A stretch of 64,000 nucleotides of DNA from a bacterium 1xD42-87 (lineage in GTDB: Bacteria > Bacillota > Clostridia > Lachnospirales > Lachnospiraceae): the NCBI GenBank assembly GCA_003611805.1, contig RAYM01000030.1:1-64000 (forward strand), written 5' to 3'. How positions within the stretch are numbered: position 1 is the first letter of the stretch; every line of letters begins with the position of its first letter. Positions 25,804 to 35,513 of this stretch are shown piece by piece. The position numbers and the translations under genes were made by a program. Under the pieces are notes generated by a model. That model did not search any database and had not been told where the DNA came from. It worked only from the letters and a program-made list of their open reading frames with translations.

Positions 25804-27162
25804 ATGGAACGAGTTCTGCTGGTTGGAGCAAATTTAAATAATGGAGAGGATTACCTTACTTCTTTAGAGGAACTTGGCGCCTTGGCGCAGGCTTGCGATA
25901 TGGAAGTGGCGGGCGCGACGTCCCAGACACTTGATGCGGTGCACAAGGCTTTCTATATCGGCACAGGCAAGGTGGATGAGGTAAAGCAGATGGCGCAGGA
26001 GCTGTGCGCGGATGTCATCATTTTTGACAATTCCCTCTCTCTCATGCAGATGCGGAACTTGCAGGAGCGGCTGGAGAAACCGATTCTGGACAGAAGCGCG
26101 CTGATTCTGGATATCTTTGCGAGAAGGGCGAGATCCCGGGAAGCAAAACTGCAGGTGGAGGTGGCAAGGCTGCAATATATGCTGCCGAGACTGGTTGGGC
26201 TTCATGCGGCATTATCCCGTCAGGGCGGCGCCAGCGGCTCTATGAGTAACAGGGGCGCCGGGGAGACGAAACTGGAGCTGGACAGGCGTGTGCTGGAAAA
26301 ACGTCTGGCGGAGCTGCGGCGGGAATTGAAAGAAGTGGGGAACGAGCGGGAAACCCAGAGAAAACGGCGTGTGAAGTCGGGGCTTCCGAGGGTCGCGCTG
26401 GTGGGCTATACCAACGCAGGGAAGTCCACGTTGTTGAACGCTATGCTTGACCTGTATGGTGCGGACGAGACGGAGGATGCGGAGAGGTATGTCCTGGAGA
26501 AGGATATGCTCTTTGCCACGCTGGATACCACTGTACGTAAGATTATGCCCACGGATCACCATGCGTTTCTGCTGTCGGACACAGTTGGTTTCATCCACAA
26601 ACTGCCGCACAATTTGGTGGAGGCATTTCATTCCACGCTGGAGGAGGCGAAGGAGGCGGATCTCCTCGTACAGGTGGTGGATTACAGCGACGAACATTAC
26701 AAAGAGCAGATAGCCGTCACTAACGAGACGTTAAGGAGGCTGCAGGCGGACGGTATTCCCATGCTTTACGTGTACAATAAGGCGGATCTGGTTTCCGCGG
26801 ACGCGCTGCCGGGGCTTTCGGGAGTGGAGGCGGAAGAACTGACCGCGCACCTGCCTGTGGTGGCAAAGGCGCACAGTGAATTTGCCGCGGGAGCATTCTC
26901 GTCGGGATCCGGGGACGCGATTTACCTGTCAGCGAAAAAGCGGATAGGGATGGAAGAACTGGTCTGTCTGATTGAGGAGAGGCTTTCCGGCGGGTATAAA
27001 GAGTGTACCCTTCTGATTCCGTATACGGACGGCAGGGCAGTGTCCTATCTGAATGAGAACGCGGTGGTTTTTGAGACGGAGTACGCAGAGGAAGGCGTGC
27101 GGATGCGGGTGAACTGTAAAAAGGAGGATTACGGGTATTATAGGAAATATGTGGAGGGGTGA
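25804..27162 (+). CDS. hflX: Ribosome-associated GTPase HflX
   Basis: 452 residues. The N-terminal HflX domain has AFYIGTGKVDEVK and VIIFDNSLSLMQMRNL. A conserved linker RQGGASGSMSNRGAGETKLE is followed by the G domain: Walker A GYTNAGKS at about 201-208, the switch region ATLDTTVR, DTVGFI, then YNKADL. A C-terminal extension follows. It binds the 50S subunit and splits stalled or hibernating ribosomes. The start lies 4 bases after the Hsp70 stop, so both are likely one operon linked to protein quality control. Confidence 0.95.
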   Translation: MERVLLVGANLNNGEDYLTSLEELGALAQACDMEVAGATSQTLDAVHKAFYIGTGKVDEVKQMAQELCADVIIFDNSLSLMQMRNLQERLEKPILDRSALILDIFARRARSREAKLQVEVARLQYMLPRLVGLHAALSRQGGASGSMSNRGAGETKLELDRRVLEKRLAELRRELKEVGNERETQRKRRVKSGLPRVALVGYTNAGKSTLLNAMLDLYGADETEDAERYVLEKDMLFATLDTTVRKIMPTDHHAFLLSDTVGFIHKLPHNLVEAFHSTLEEAKEADLLVQVVDYSDEHYKEQIAVTNETLRRLQADGIPMLYVYNKADLVSADALPGLSGVEAEELTAHLPVVAKAHSEFAAGAFSSGSGDAIYLSAKKRIGMEELVCLIEERLSGGYKECTLLIPYTDGRAVSYLNENAVVFETEYAEEGVRMRVNCKKEDYGYYRKYVEG

Positions 27163-27186
27163 TTCAAACGGTTATTGGGAAGTGTG

Positions 27187-27276
27187 TTGCGCCGACGGCT
27201 CATATCCTTTATAATGGTTTAGGAACTGCTGAGAATTAACTTTGCAGATTTAAAGATTTATTCTTTAACAGTTCCT
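27187..27276 (+). promoter_or_regulatory. Promoter and hairpin leader of the aconitase-family gene
   Basis: TTGCGC (27187-27192), 17 bases, then TATAAT (27210-27215). Transcription would begin near AGGAACTG (27221-27228), which is the exact complement of CAGTTCCT (27269-27276). The pair brackets a 40-base AT-rich loop that itself contains TTTAAAG/CTTTAA-type complementarity. No T-run follows. It may be a 5' stabiliser or a protein-binding RNA element. Confidence 0.6.
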
Positions 27277-27319
27277 CAGGCAGTTACAAATGGAAAATGA
27301 CACAAATATGGAGGAGCGT

Positions 27320-29620
27320 ATGATTGAATTGACACAGGGCGGCGCGTATCTGCTGAACGGAACGGAGATCATTCCGGATGGCGCGGACGCTGCGGCGCGG
27401 ATCAAGAATAAGATCGGACGGGACGTATCGAAAAACGAGGCGGCGAAGAATACCATCGCCTACGGCATTCTGGAATCCCATAACACGTCCGGCAATATGG
27501 AGAAATTAAAGATTAAATTTGATAAGCTTACTTCCCACGACATTACTTTCGTTGGGATTATCCAGACGGCGCGCGCTTCGGGGCTGACCAGATTTCCGAT
27601 TCCCTATGTGCTTACCAACTGCCATAATTCGCTGTGCGCGGTGGGCGGCACGATCAACGAGGATGACCACATGTTCGGACTTACCTGCGCCAAGAGGTAC
27701 GGCGGGGTCTATGTACCGCCCCATCAGGCGGTGATCCACCAGTATGCAAGGGAAATGCTTGCAGGCGGCGGCAGGATGATTCTGGGCTCCGATTCCCACA
27801 CAAGATATGGCGCGCTTGGCACGATGGCAATGGGAGAGGGTGGACCGGAGCTTGTGAAACAGCTTCTGTCGCAGACTTACGATATCAATATGCCCGGTGT
27901 GGTGGGCGTGTACCTGACGGGTGAGCCGGTGAAGGGTGTAGGTCCGCAGGATGTGGCGCTGGCAATAATCGGTGCGGTATTCGGAAACGGTTATGTGAAA
28001 AATAAGGTAATGGAGTTTGTAGGACCGGGCGTTGCCTCACTGAGTGCGGATTTCCGTATCGGTATCGATGTGATGACTACGGAAACCACCTGTCTGTCTT
28101 CCATATGGCGGACGGATGAGCAGATAAAAGAATTTTATGAGATTCACGGCAGGACGGAGGAATATAGGGAATTAAATCCGGGGGAAGTCACCTATTATGA
28201 CGGCATGATTACGGTGGATCTGTCAAAAGTCCGTCCTATGATTGCCATGCCTTTCCACCCGAGCAACACCTACACGATTGACGAGGTGAACGCGAATCTG
28301 AAGGATGTGCTTCACGACGTGGAGGAGCGGGCGAAAGTCAGTCTGGACGGCGCGGTGTCTTATTCTTTACAGGATAAGGTAGTGGACGGTAAGTTTATGG
28401 TGGATCAGGGCATTATCGCGGGCTGCGCGGGCGGCGGATTTGAGAATATCTGTGCGGCGGCGGACATACTGCGCGGCTCCTATATCGGTTCGGACGGCTT
28501 TACCTTAAGCGTGTATCCGGCTTCCATGCCAGTATACATGGAGCTGATCAAGAACGGCTGCGCGGCGGCGATTTTGGAGACGGGCGCGGTATTAAAAACC
28601 GCTTTCTGCGGTCCTTGCTTCGGCGCGGGCGATACACCGGCAAACAATGCGTTCAGCATTCGCCATTCAACAAGAAACTTCCCCAACAGGGAAGGCTCTA
28701 AACTGCAGAACGGACAGATTTCTTCGGTTGCACTTATGGATGCCAGGTCTATCGCGGCTACGGCGGCGAACAGGGGTATGCTTACGCCGGCGACTGAGTT
28801 TGACGGGGAAATCGGGAAATACAAATATCACTTTGATGCCAATATTTATAAGAACCGCGTCTTTGATTCCAACGGTGCGGCTGACGAGAGCGTGGAGATT
28901 CAGTTTGGACCGAACATCAAGGACTGGCCCGCTATGGGGGCGCTGCCGGAGAATCTGGTACTGCGTGTAGTATCGGAGATCCATGATCCTGTAACCACGA
29001 CGGACGAGCTGATTCCTTCCGGGGAAACCTCTTCCTACCGCTCCAATCCGCTGGGGCTGGCGGAGTTTACGCTGTCCAGAAAAGATCCAGAATACGTGGG
29101 GCGCGCCAAGGATATCCAGAGGGCGGAGAAGGCGAGAATGCAGGGGGAGCATCCCTGTCAGGCACATCCCGACGTGAAGCCGGTGATGGGTGTGATCAAG
29201 AAAACTTTCGCGGATGCGTCCCATGAAAATACCGGATTTGGTTCCACGATTTTTGCGGTAAAGCCGGGCGACGGTTCCGCCAGAGAACAGGCGGCGAGCT
29301 GTCAGAAGGTGCTGGGCGGCTGGGCGAATATCGCCAACGAGTACGCGACCAAGAGATACCGTTCCAATCTGATCAACTGGGGAATGCTGCCGTTTTTGAT
29401 CGAGGCGGGAGAGCTGCCGTTTAAGAATCTGGATTACCTGTTTTTCCCGGGCATCCGCAAAGCGGTGGAGGAGAAAGCAGATACTGTTGAGGCTTACCGG
29501 GTACATGTGGAGGAGGGAACGCTTCAGCCGTTTACTCTGACTTTGGGGGAACTGACAGACGAGGAGAGGCAGATTATTTTAAAGGGCTGTCTCATCAACT
29601 ACAACAGGGTAGAAGTGTGA
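27320..29620 (+). CDS. Aconitase-family hydratase (YbhJ-like)
   Basis: 766 residues from ATG 27320, which has GGAGG 5 bases upstream; ATG 27290 lacks one. Aconitase-family features are a [4Fe-4S] ligand set of one Cys in [13 protein letters not shown] and two in [13 protein letters not shown], 61 residues apart as in aconitases. There is a [21 protein letters not shown] active-site segment and a C-terminal swivel domain ([20 protein letters not shown]). The sequence differs from AcnA/AcnB and leucine-type isomerases and looks like the YbhJ/hydratase group, whose substrate is not settled. No other TCA genes are nearby. Confidence 0.85.
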   Translation: MIELTQGGAYLLNGTEIIPDGADAAARIKNKIGRDVSKNEAAKNTIAYGILESHNTSGNMEKLKIKFDKLTSHDITFVGIIQTARASGLTRFPIPYVLTNCHNSLCAVGGTINEDDHMFGLTCAKRYGGVYVPPHQAVIHQYAREMLAGGGRMILGSDSHTRYGALGTMAMGEGGPELVKQLLSQTYDINMPGVVGVYLTGEPVKGVGPQDVALAIIGAVFGNGYVKNKVMEFVGPGVASLSADFRIGIDVMTTETTCLSSIWRTDEQIKEFYEIHGRTEEYRELNPGEVTYYDGMITVDLSKVRPMIAMPFHPSNTYTIDEVNANLKDVLHDVEERAKVSLDGAVSYSLQDKVVDGKFMVDQGIIAGCAGGGFENICAAADILRGSYIGSDGFTLSVYPASMPVYMELIKNGCAAAILETGAVLKTAFCGPCFGAGDTPANNAFSIRHSTRNFPNREGSKLQNGQISSVALMDARSIAATAANRGMLTPATEFDGEIGKYKYHFDANIYKNRVFDSNGAADESVEIQFGPNIKDWPAMGALPENLVLRVVSEIHDPVTTTDELIPSGETSSYRSNPLGLAEFTLSRKDPEYVGRAKDIQRAEKARMQGEHPCQAHPDVKPVMGVIKKTFADASHENTGFGSTIFAVKPGDGSAREQAASCQKVLGGWANIANEYATKRYRSNLINWGMLPFLIEAGELPFKNLDYLFFPGIRKAVEEKADTVEAYRVHVEEGTLQPFTLTLGELTDEERQIILKGCLINYNRVEV

Positions 29621-29717
29621 GAAGCAATTCCAAGCCTGACAGCAGAGGCTGGCACGCTAAAAAGTGTAATGTCTCGCATGACACACAGACTTTAACGCCA
29701 GGACAATTAGGGGGATT

Positions 29718-30707
29718 ATGTGTAATGGGGTGAAAAAAGAGGCAGGAGGCGTTGTGCGCCCTCTTGTCTCGGTATTGATTGTCCTGCTTGTAGCAGCTGT
29801 GCTGATCTATGAAGCGGTGCAGAGCAGGACAAAACAAAATAATGACGCTCAGGAGAGTGTGCCGGTGGATGGATCTTCCGCGGACGCTCTGGCAAATGTT
29901 GCGCTGCCGGGATTGGGGCCGGAAAAGCCGGAGGTAGACTCCTCTTCGAAGGAGATCATAAAAGATGTGCTTTTGAGTAATGTCCCCAAGGCGGATTACA
30001 GCTATTCCTTTAATGGGAAGCTGACTGATGCGGTTGTGGTGACGAGAGCGGGGGATGTGGGACGTTTTAACGAGGGCACTTATCCGGAGACGTCGGAGGA
30101 TGTATTTCCTCTGTTTACGGAAGGGGTCGAGGGAGATGCGCTATATCTGGATGGCAGTTACGGTGTGGCTCTACAGGGCGTGGAGCCTTTGAACGAGTCT
30201 TATACGATCTCTTTCTGGTTCCGCGCGGATGAGCTGTTTGACTGGTCGCCGTTTCTGATGATCGGTTCCCATCTGATGGATGTGGGGGGCAGCCAGAGTT
30301 ATCTCTCCATTAACAGGAAAACCACGGAGGAGGGAGAGCAGGTTGTGCCGATTTTTAACACCATCGATGCGGCTCTGAATAATTCCTGCGAGGTGCGTCC
30401 CTCCATGGAACAGAAAAAATGGGTTAATCTAAATGAATGGGTTTATATAACTATTTGCGCGGATGCATCTGCTTCTTCCGGAGCAGCGGAGGGAAGGGCA
30501 ATGGGATATCTGTATCTGAACAGCGAGTTGATCGGATCGGGGGAAGTGTCGCTGTTAAATATGGAAGCCGAGAATGTGTATGCCTATCTGGGGATCAGCT
30601 GTTACGATGAACTGTTCCGCGCCAGCTACGATGAAGTGCATATATGGAAGCAGCTGCTGGACGAGAGTCAGATCAGCAGCATGTATACGGCGTACATTGC
30701 TTCTTAA
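29718..30707 (+). CDS. Membrane-anchored LamG/concanavalin-like protein
   Basis: 329 residues. A single N-terminal membrane helix (RPLVSVLIVLLVAAVLIYEA) is followed by a low-complexity linker and, from about residue 90, a jelly-roll type domain: GDALYLDGSYGVALQG, ESYTISFWFRADE, AMGYLYLNSELIGSG and FRASYDEVHIWKQLL. This is the strand pattern of LamG-like lectin domains, so it may bind carbohydrate outside the cell. ATG 29718 has AGGGGG upstream. It is 97 bases after the hydratase gene. Confidence 0.72.
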   Translation: MCNGVKKEAGGVVRPLVSVLIVLLVAAVLIYEAVQSRTKQNNDAQESVPVDGSSADALANVALPGLGPEKPEVDSSSKEIIKDVLLSNVPKADYSYSFNGKLTDAVVVTRAGDVGRFNEGTYPETSEDVFPLFTEGVEGDALYLDGSYGVALQGVEPLNESYTISFWFRADELFDWSPFLMIGSHLMDVGGSQSYLSINRKTTEEGEQVVPIFNTIDAALNNSCEVRPSMEQKKWVNLNEWVYITICADASASSGAAEGRAMGYLYLNSELIGSGEVSLLNMEAENVYAYLGISCYDELFRASYDEVHIWKQLLDESQISSMYTAYIAS

Positions 30708-30818
30708 AAACACGAAAAGTATTAAGTATGTCAGAAAAGTTCCGATATATAAATTACAGGAAAGCGGCTCATGGCCAAGGGTCTGTTTTTCTGGAATTTG
30801 AATAGTGTTGAGACCAGG

Positions 30819-30861
30819 GACGGTATTTTTAGGGAAAAGGAATTTCCATAAGAGTACCGTC
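30819..30861 (+). terminator. Hairpin between the LamG and calcium-loop genes
   Basis: GACGGTA (30819-30825) pairs with TACCGTC (30855-30861), with extra GGAAA/TTTCC pairing inside, followed by TTTC. It may be a terminator or a leader element. The 237-base gap 30708-30944 otherwise shows no gene. Confidence 0.45.
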
Positions 30862-30944
30862 TTTCTATGTCCAGGCGTCAGGGAAGGCGCTGTCTGGTGC
30901 ACAGGCAGGCGTAAGATACGGTCTTATACAAGAAGGAGGGAATA

Positions 30945-32012
30945 TTGATCATTAATTCCGGTACCATAGGGATGCAGTCCTCCAGAACCAGTCGTTCCAT
31001 AACGCAGGTGACCGCCAGGTCTATCGGCGGTACGTTTATGGGCGGAAAAGAAGGATTAAACTCTTTTTTTGAGAATCAGCTTGGCACTGGAGAGAAGAAT
31101 GCCGGAGAGGAAGGCGACAAGGATAAGGCGAATCTGGAAGACCTCTCCGCACATATGAACAACATGACCGGCGGGTGGCATATTTCCACGAGGAATGACG
31201 AGCAGGAGGCAGTGCGCACAATCAAGCAGCAGTGCGTGGAGTTTCTGATAGAGCTCCTGTTCCGTTTCCGCGGGCAGCGAAGCACGCAGAACAATCCCAT
31301 AGCCGCCGCGGGTGGTACGACCATGTACTCGGTGCAGGGATTTGAGATGCAGCGCTATCACATGGAGGAGGAACATACCACTTTCACCACTCAAGGTACG
31401 GTGAAAACTGCGGACGGGAGGGAGTTGTCCTTCAATCTCGAGGTTGGCATGAGCCGCAGGTTTGAAGAGTATTACGAGGAAAAGATGGTTACTTCCATTA
31501 AATCATTTAAAGATCCGTTGGTCATTAACCTGAATACCAACATTGCGCAGGTTTCCGATCAGAAATTTTTCTTCGATCTGGACTGCGACGGTGAGGAGGA
31601 AGAGATTTCAAGCCTGCAGGCGGGCAGCGGCTTTTTGGCGCTTGATCTGAACGGTGATGGGAAGATCAATGACGGCAGTGAACTTTTCGGCACAAAGAGC
31701 GGCGACGGCTTTAAAGATCTTTCCAAGTATGATCTGGACGGCAACGGCTGGATTGATGAGGCGGATCCCATCTGGGAGAAGCTTCTGATCTGGACAAAAG
31801 ATGAAAACGGCGAGGATAAGATGTATCATCTTTCTGATCTGGGAGTGGGCGCCATCGGTCTTTCCCGGGTGGGAACGCAGTTTTCGCTGAATGCCAAAGA
31901 GACCAATGAAACCAACGCCATGATCCGCAAAACAGGGATTTTCCTGTATGAGAACGGGACGGTATCCACGCTGCAGCAGCTGGATATGGCAGTGTATAAC
32001 GAAAAAGGTTAG
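30945..32012 (+). CDS. Protein with EF-hand-like calcium loops
   Basis: 355 residues from TTG 30945 with AGGAGGG 4 bases upstream. Residues about 80-200 are mixed (FRFRGQRSTQNNPIAAAGG, then MEEEHTTFTTQGTV and a DGRELSFNLEV strand). The C-terminal half has two calcium-loop signatures: LDLNGDGKINDGSELFG and YDLDGNGWIDEADPIWEKL, followed by WTKDENGEDKMYHLSDLG. There is no signal peptide, although proteins of this group are often surface- or flagella-associated in Lachnospiraceae. The exact role is unknown. Confidence 0.65.
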   Translation: MIINSGTIGMQSSRTSRSITQVTARSIGGTFMGGKEGLNSFFENQLGTGEKNAGEEGDKDKANLEDLSAHMNNMTGGWHISTRNDEQEAVRTIKQQCVEFLIELLFRFRGQRSTQNNPIAAAGGTTMYSVQGFEMQRYHMEEEHTTFTTQGTVKTADGRELSFNLEVGMSRRFEEYYEEKMVTSIKSFKDPLVINLNTNIAQVSDQKFFFDLDCDGEEEEISSLQAGSGFLALDLNGDGKINDGSELFGTKSGDGFKDLSKYDLDGNGWIDEADPIWEKLLIWTKDENGEDKMYHLSDLGVGAIGLSRVGTQFSLNAKETNETNAMIRKTGIFLYENGTVSTLQQLDMAVYNEKG

Positions 32013-32024
32013 TATAAACAGCAG

Positions 32025-32054
32025 GACACCTGCATAGGATTTATGCGGGGTGTC
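32025..32054 (+). promoter_or_regulatory. Hairpin covering the spoIID ribosome site
   Basis: GACACC and GCAT (32025-32035) pair with ATGC and GGTGTC (32043-32054) around a 7-base loop. The 3' arm contains GCGGGG, the only Shine-Dalgarno-like sequence before ATG 32057, so folding would hide it. Confidence 0.45.
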
Positions 32055-32056
32055 AC

Positions 32057-33013
32057 ATGAAGAAAAATGGAATCGTTTCAAAAAGAACAAACAAAAGGGA
32101 TGCAGGAAGCTTCCTTTTGTTTGTTTTTTTGTTGCCCTATGTCTGTGCCTGTCTCTGGGGACATGTGGGCGAGGAAGCGGATCGTCTGAAAGGGAATAAA
32201 AAGGAAGACGAATATCTGGTGGAGACGTCTGTGGAATGGGGGGTATGGGAGCTGCCGCTGGAAGAATATTTGACATACAGGCTCTGCCTTGTGATGCCGG
32301 GGGACTATGGGATTGAGGCGCGAAAAGCGCAGGCGGTGCTTCTGCGGACAGAGCTGGCGGCTCTTTACGCGGAACAGGGGGCGAAAAGGGTCGCCGTAAA
32401 TGGGGACGGGCTGGCAAAGTTTTATAGGGACGCGGCGGTGCCGACGGAACTTCTGCAGGAGAGCAGGAAGGCGGTGAAAGAGACGGCCGGGGAGATTCTG
32501 ACTTATCGGGACGAACCGATCCGGGCACCTTATTTCAGAGTGAGCAACGGCTCTACCAGAGACGCCGGGGACGAGAAATGCCCATACCTTTCGGCGGTTT
32601 CCTGCGAACAGGACAGGGAGGCGCCGGATTACCGCAGTGTTGTAAGGGTTGATAAGGAACGCTATGTAGAAAAACTGAGAAGCGCTTTGGAGGGGGATTT
32701 TGAGGATAATACCTTATGGGAAGAGGGAAAATTTTCTTTTGACGGGACAGGATATATGACAAGTGTGTCATATATTGACGTAAACGGGGAAAAAGAAAAG
32801 ATAGACGGGGAGACGTTTCGCCATCTTTTCGGACTGCCCTCCGCGTCATTCGAGATGGACAGGGAGGAACAGGCGGTTTTTCGTGTGACAGGCGTGGGGC
32901 ATGGATATGGCATGAGCCAGTATGCGGCGGCATACATGGCGGAAAATGGGGAAAGTTATCGGGAGATTCTTGCTGCCTTCTTTTTTCAGACAGAATTAGC
33001 AAATTTTGAATAA
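32057..33013 (+). CDS. spoIID: Stage II sporulation protein D (SpoIID)
   Basis: 318 residues. A membrane helix near the N-terminus (GSFLLFVFLLPYVCACLWG) is followed by the SpoIID domain: LPLEEYLTYRLCLVMPGDYG, EARKAQAVLLRTELAAL, a PYFRVSNGSTRDAGD segment and GVGHGYGMSQYAA near the end. SpoIID is a peptidoglycan lytic transglycosylase that works with SpoIIM and SpoIIP during forespore engulfment. The catalytic Glu in LPLEEYL is kept. The next gene is SpoIIQ-like, the usual clostridial order. Confidence 0.92.
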   Translation: MKKNGIVSKRTNKRDAGSFLLFVFLLPYVCACLWGHVGEEADRLKGNKKEDEYLVETSVEWGVWELPLEEYLTYRLCLVMPGDYGIEARKAQAVLLRTELAALYAEQGAKRVAVNGDGLAKFYRDAAVPTELLQESRKAVKETAGEILTYRDEPIRAPYFRVSNGSTRDAGDEKCPYLSAVSCEQDREAPDYRSVVRVDKERYVEKLRSALEGDFEDNTLWEEGKFSFDGTGYMTSVSYIDVNGEKEKIDGETFRHLFGLPSASFEMDREEQAVFRVTGVGHGYGMSQYAAAYMAENGESYREILAAFFFQTELANFE

Positions 33014-33118
33014 GGCGGAAAATTTGGGTAAAACTATCAGAGAAACCCGGTGCGGGGGCTGTTTGTGTTTCAAAGGGCGGTCTGCGCGGCATCGGAAGAA
33101 AAACAGGAGGCGAGTTTC

Positions 33119-34132
33119 ATGGCAAGAAGAAACAGAAGCAGTATCAGAAAAGAGAGAATCATCATGCTGGCGTCCTCGGTGTTCGTTCTGGCGGCGCTGA
33201 CGGTGACCGGTGTTTATGTAAGAAACAGTAACCGCGCGGAGAAGGAGGACTACGTGGTGGACTTCGAGGCGCTGGAGCAGGGCAGCACGGAGCTGGCGGA
33301 AAATATGGTATCCGGAGAGGAGCTTGACACACTTTTTGCAGGTGTCGGGACGGATGATCTGGACTATGATCCCAGTTTTCAGGAGGCAAATTCCCTGCAT
33401 GTGGAAAATACGGAGAATGGATTGAAATCGGACAAGAAGTCTGAAAAGAATACCGCCGGGACAAAAACCATTGAAGAAAAAGTAGAGGAAAAGAATCTGG
33501 AAGAGGATGAAAAGAAGGATGCGAAGTCTGACCAGACAAAGAAGGACGAGCCCGAAAAAGATGATCCCGTAGAAAAAAGCGCTGTAGAGAAGAAGGGCGC
33601 TGCGGATAAGAGTAAAGAGGAAGAAGAAGCGGGTATGTTTGATGAGACGGTGGACGATGTTCTGAGCGACGAGGTGCAGGCGGAGGCAATTTCCACCACC
33701 GTACAGCCGGAGCTTGATTTCAGCGAGGAGGATGGGCTGGTGTGGCCTATCGTGGGCGACGTGCTCATCAATTACAGTATGGACCAGACCATTTATTTCC
33801 CGACGCTCGATCAGTATAAATACAACCCCGCCATCGTCATTGCGGCGGCACAGGGAGAGAATATTTCGGCGGCGGCGGACGGACGCGTGACCTCTGTCAG
33901 CTACGACCATGACACCGGCAATACGGTGGTGATGGAGCTGGGTAACGGCTATGAGCTGACTTACGGGCAGCTTGAGAATATCACCGTATCGGAGGGCAGT
34001 TTCGTGCATGTGGGCGACGGGATCGGCACAGTGGCGGCGCCTACGAAATACTACAGTCTGGAAGGTACGAATGTGTATTTCAAGCTGACGAAGGACGGGG
34101 AGCCGGTGAATCCTATGAGTAAACTGCAGTAA
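33119..34132 (+). CDS. spoIIQ: SpoIIQ-like degenerate M23/LytM protein
   Basis: 337 residues from ATG 33119 (AGGAGG upstream). A basic cytoplasmic start, one membrane helix (IIMLASSVFVLAALTVTGVY), a long Glu/Lys/Asp-rich stalk (about 85-190), then a LytM-like domain (GLVWPIVGDVLINYS, ISAAADGRVTSVSYDHDTGN, SFVHVGDGIGTV). The zinc ligands of active M23 enzymes are missing: the first His-x3-Asp position reads YSMDQ, and the final H-x-H is VYFKL. In the forespore membrane SpoIIQ pairs with SpoIIIAH to bridge the two cells. Synteny with spoIID supports the call. Confidence 0.85.
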   Translation: MARRNRSSIRKERIIMLASSVFVLAALTVTGVYVRNSNRAEKEDYVVDFEALEQGSTELAENMVSGEELDTLFAGVGTDDLDYDPSFQEANSLHVENTENGLKSDKKSEKNTAGTKTIEEKVEEKNLEEDEKKDAKSDQTKKDEPEKDDPVEKSAVEKKGAADKSKEEEEAGMFDETVDDVLSDEVQAEAISTTVQPELDFSEEDGLVWPIVGDVLINYSMDQTIYFPTLDQYKYNPAIVIAAAQGENISAAADGRVTSVSYDHDTGNTVVMELGNGYELTYGQLENITVSEGSFVHVGDGIGTVAAPTKYYSLEGTNVYFKLTKDGEPVNPMSKLQ

Positions 34133-34149
34133 TCGCATAAGATATAGAT

Positions 34150-34225
34150 GATTGCGAAACTTCTTTTAGTTTACCGAAACTGCACAAATATCATAATTAA
34201 CACAGACGCGCGAAGTTTCGCAATC
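34150..34225 (+). promoter_or_regulatory. 14-bp inverted repeat ahead of the amidohydrolase
   Basis: GATTGCGAAACTTC (34150-34163) is perfectly repeated in inverse at 34212-34225, with a 48-base loop that holds a smaller AGTTT/AAACT hairpin. It ends 12 bases before the Shine-Dalgarno of the next gene. There is no T-run, so a leader structure or protein site is more likely than a terminator. Confidence 0.6.
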
Positions 34226-34249
34226 GCCAGACTGTTTCGGAGGATTAAA

Positions 34250-35413
34250 ATGCTGATTGTACACGGAAATATAAAGACCATGGCGGAGCGTGATTTTGCG
34301 GACGGGTATATTGAGATCCGGGACGGAAAGATTGCGGCTCTGGGCGAGATGAAGGACTGCCCGCAGACGAAGGGGCGTGTTCTTGACGTGGAGGGCAGTC
34401 TGGTGATGCCGGGTATCATCGAGGCGCACTGTCATATGGGAATCACCGAGGAGAAGAAGGGGATGGAGGGGGATGACTGCAACGAGAATGTAAATCCCAT
34501 CACACCTTATCTGCGTGCTATTGACGCCATAAATCCCATGGATGCGGCATTCAGGGACGCCATGCAGGCGGGCATCACTTCCGCGATGATTGGTCCGGGC
34601 AGCGCCAACGTGGTAGGCGGGCAGTTTGCTTTTGTGAAAACCCATGGCAGATGCATTGACGATATGATTGTAAGGGCTCCTGCAGCAATGAAGGTGGCGT
34701 TTGGAGAAAATCCGAAAGTCAACTATTCGGGGCAGGGGGTATCCCCCTCGACCCGTATGGCGATCGCCGCACTTCTGCGGGAGGAACTGACAAAAGCGGA
34801 GGCATATCGGAGAAAGCGGGAAAAGAACCAGGAGGACGAGAAAGACTTTCGCTATGAGTGCTGGCTTCCCGTTCTCCGCGGAGAGATTCCTTTAAAGGCG
34901 CATGCGCACCGTGCCGATGATATTTTGACGGCTGTGCGCATCGCCAAAGAGTTCCGCCTGCGGATGACGCTGGACCATTGCAGTGAGGGGCATTTGATTA
35001 TGGAGGAACTGAAGGCAGCCGGATTCCCCGCGATCGTCGGTCCCGACATGGCGTGCCGCAATAAGATCGAGGTGCAGAATATGGCTTTTAAGACAGCGGG
35101 GCTTCTGTCCGGGCATGGGATTTTAACTGCCATTACTACGGATCACCCGGTCTCCAAAATCCAGTTTCTGCCAATCTGCGCGGGGCTTGCGGTGAAAGCA
35201 GGTATGTCCCCGGAGGAAGGGCTTCGTTCCATCACAATCAATGGGGCTAAAATCTGCGGCGTGGACAAGCGTGTAGGCAGCCTTGCGCCGGGAAAGGACG
35301 CCGATATCGCGGTTTTTGCCGGAAATCCCATGGAGGTGTTTACCAAAACACGGTATACGCTGATTGACGGTGAAATTGTGTATTCGTCGGAGGGAAGCGA
35401 CACTTCGTTCTAA
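34250..35413 (+). CDS. Metal-dependent amidohydrolase
   Basis: 387 residues from ATG 34250 (CGGAGG upstream); in-frame codons upstream lie in the hairpin leader. Amidohydrolase features: N-terminal beta domain (GYIEIRDGKIAALGEM), then the metal motif EAHCHMG (H-x-H), a KAHAHRADD segment, a LDHCSEGHL strand with His, and ITTDHPVSK with the final Asp. The C-terminus (LRSITINGAKICGVDKRVGS, then PGKDADIAVFAGNPM) is typical. Sequence style is that of imidazolonepropionase-like or dihydroorotase-like hydrolases, with an unknown substrate. Confidence 0.85.
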   Translation: MLIVHGNIKTMAERDFADGYIEIRDGKIAALGEMKDCPQTKGRVLDVEGSLVMPGIIEAHCHMGITEEKKGMEGDDCNENVNPITPYLRAIDAINPMDAAFRDAMQAGITSAMIGPGSANVVGGQFAFVKTHGRCIDDMIVRAPAAMKVAFGENPKVNYSGQGVSPSTRMAIAALLREELTKAEAYRRKREKNQEDEKDFRYECWLPVLRGEIPLKAHAHRADDILTAVRIAKEFRLRMTLDHCSEGHLIMEELKAAGFPAIVGPDMACRNKIEVQNMAFKTAGLLSGHGILTAITTDHPVSKIQFLPICAGLAVKAGMSPEEGLRSITINGAKICGVDKRVGSLAPGKDADIAVFAGNPMEVFTKTRYTLIDGEIVYSSEGSDTSF

Positions 35414-35513
35414 ATGATTTCTACTGGAAAATGCCATCTGTTACTGTGGTGAAAAATGTGTTAAACTGGATAAGTAACGGATGCGCAGAAAAAAGATAAT
35501 CAGGAAAGTAATT

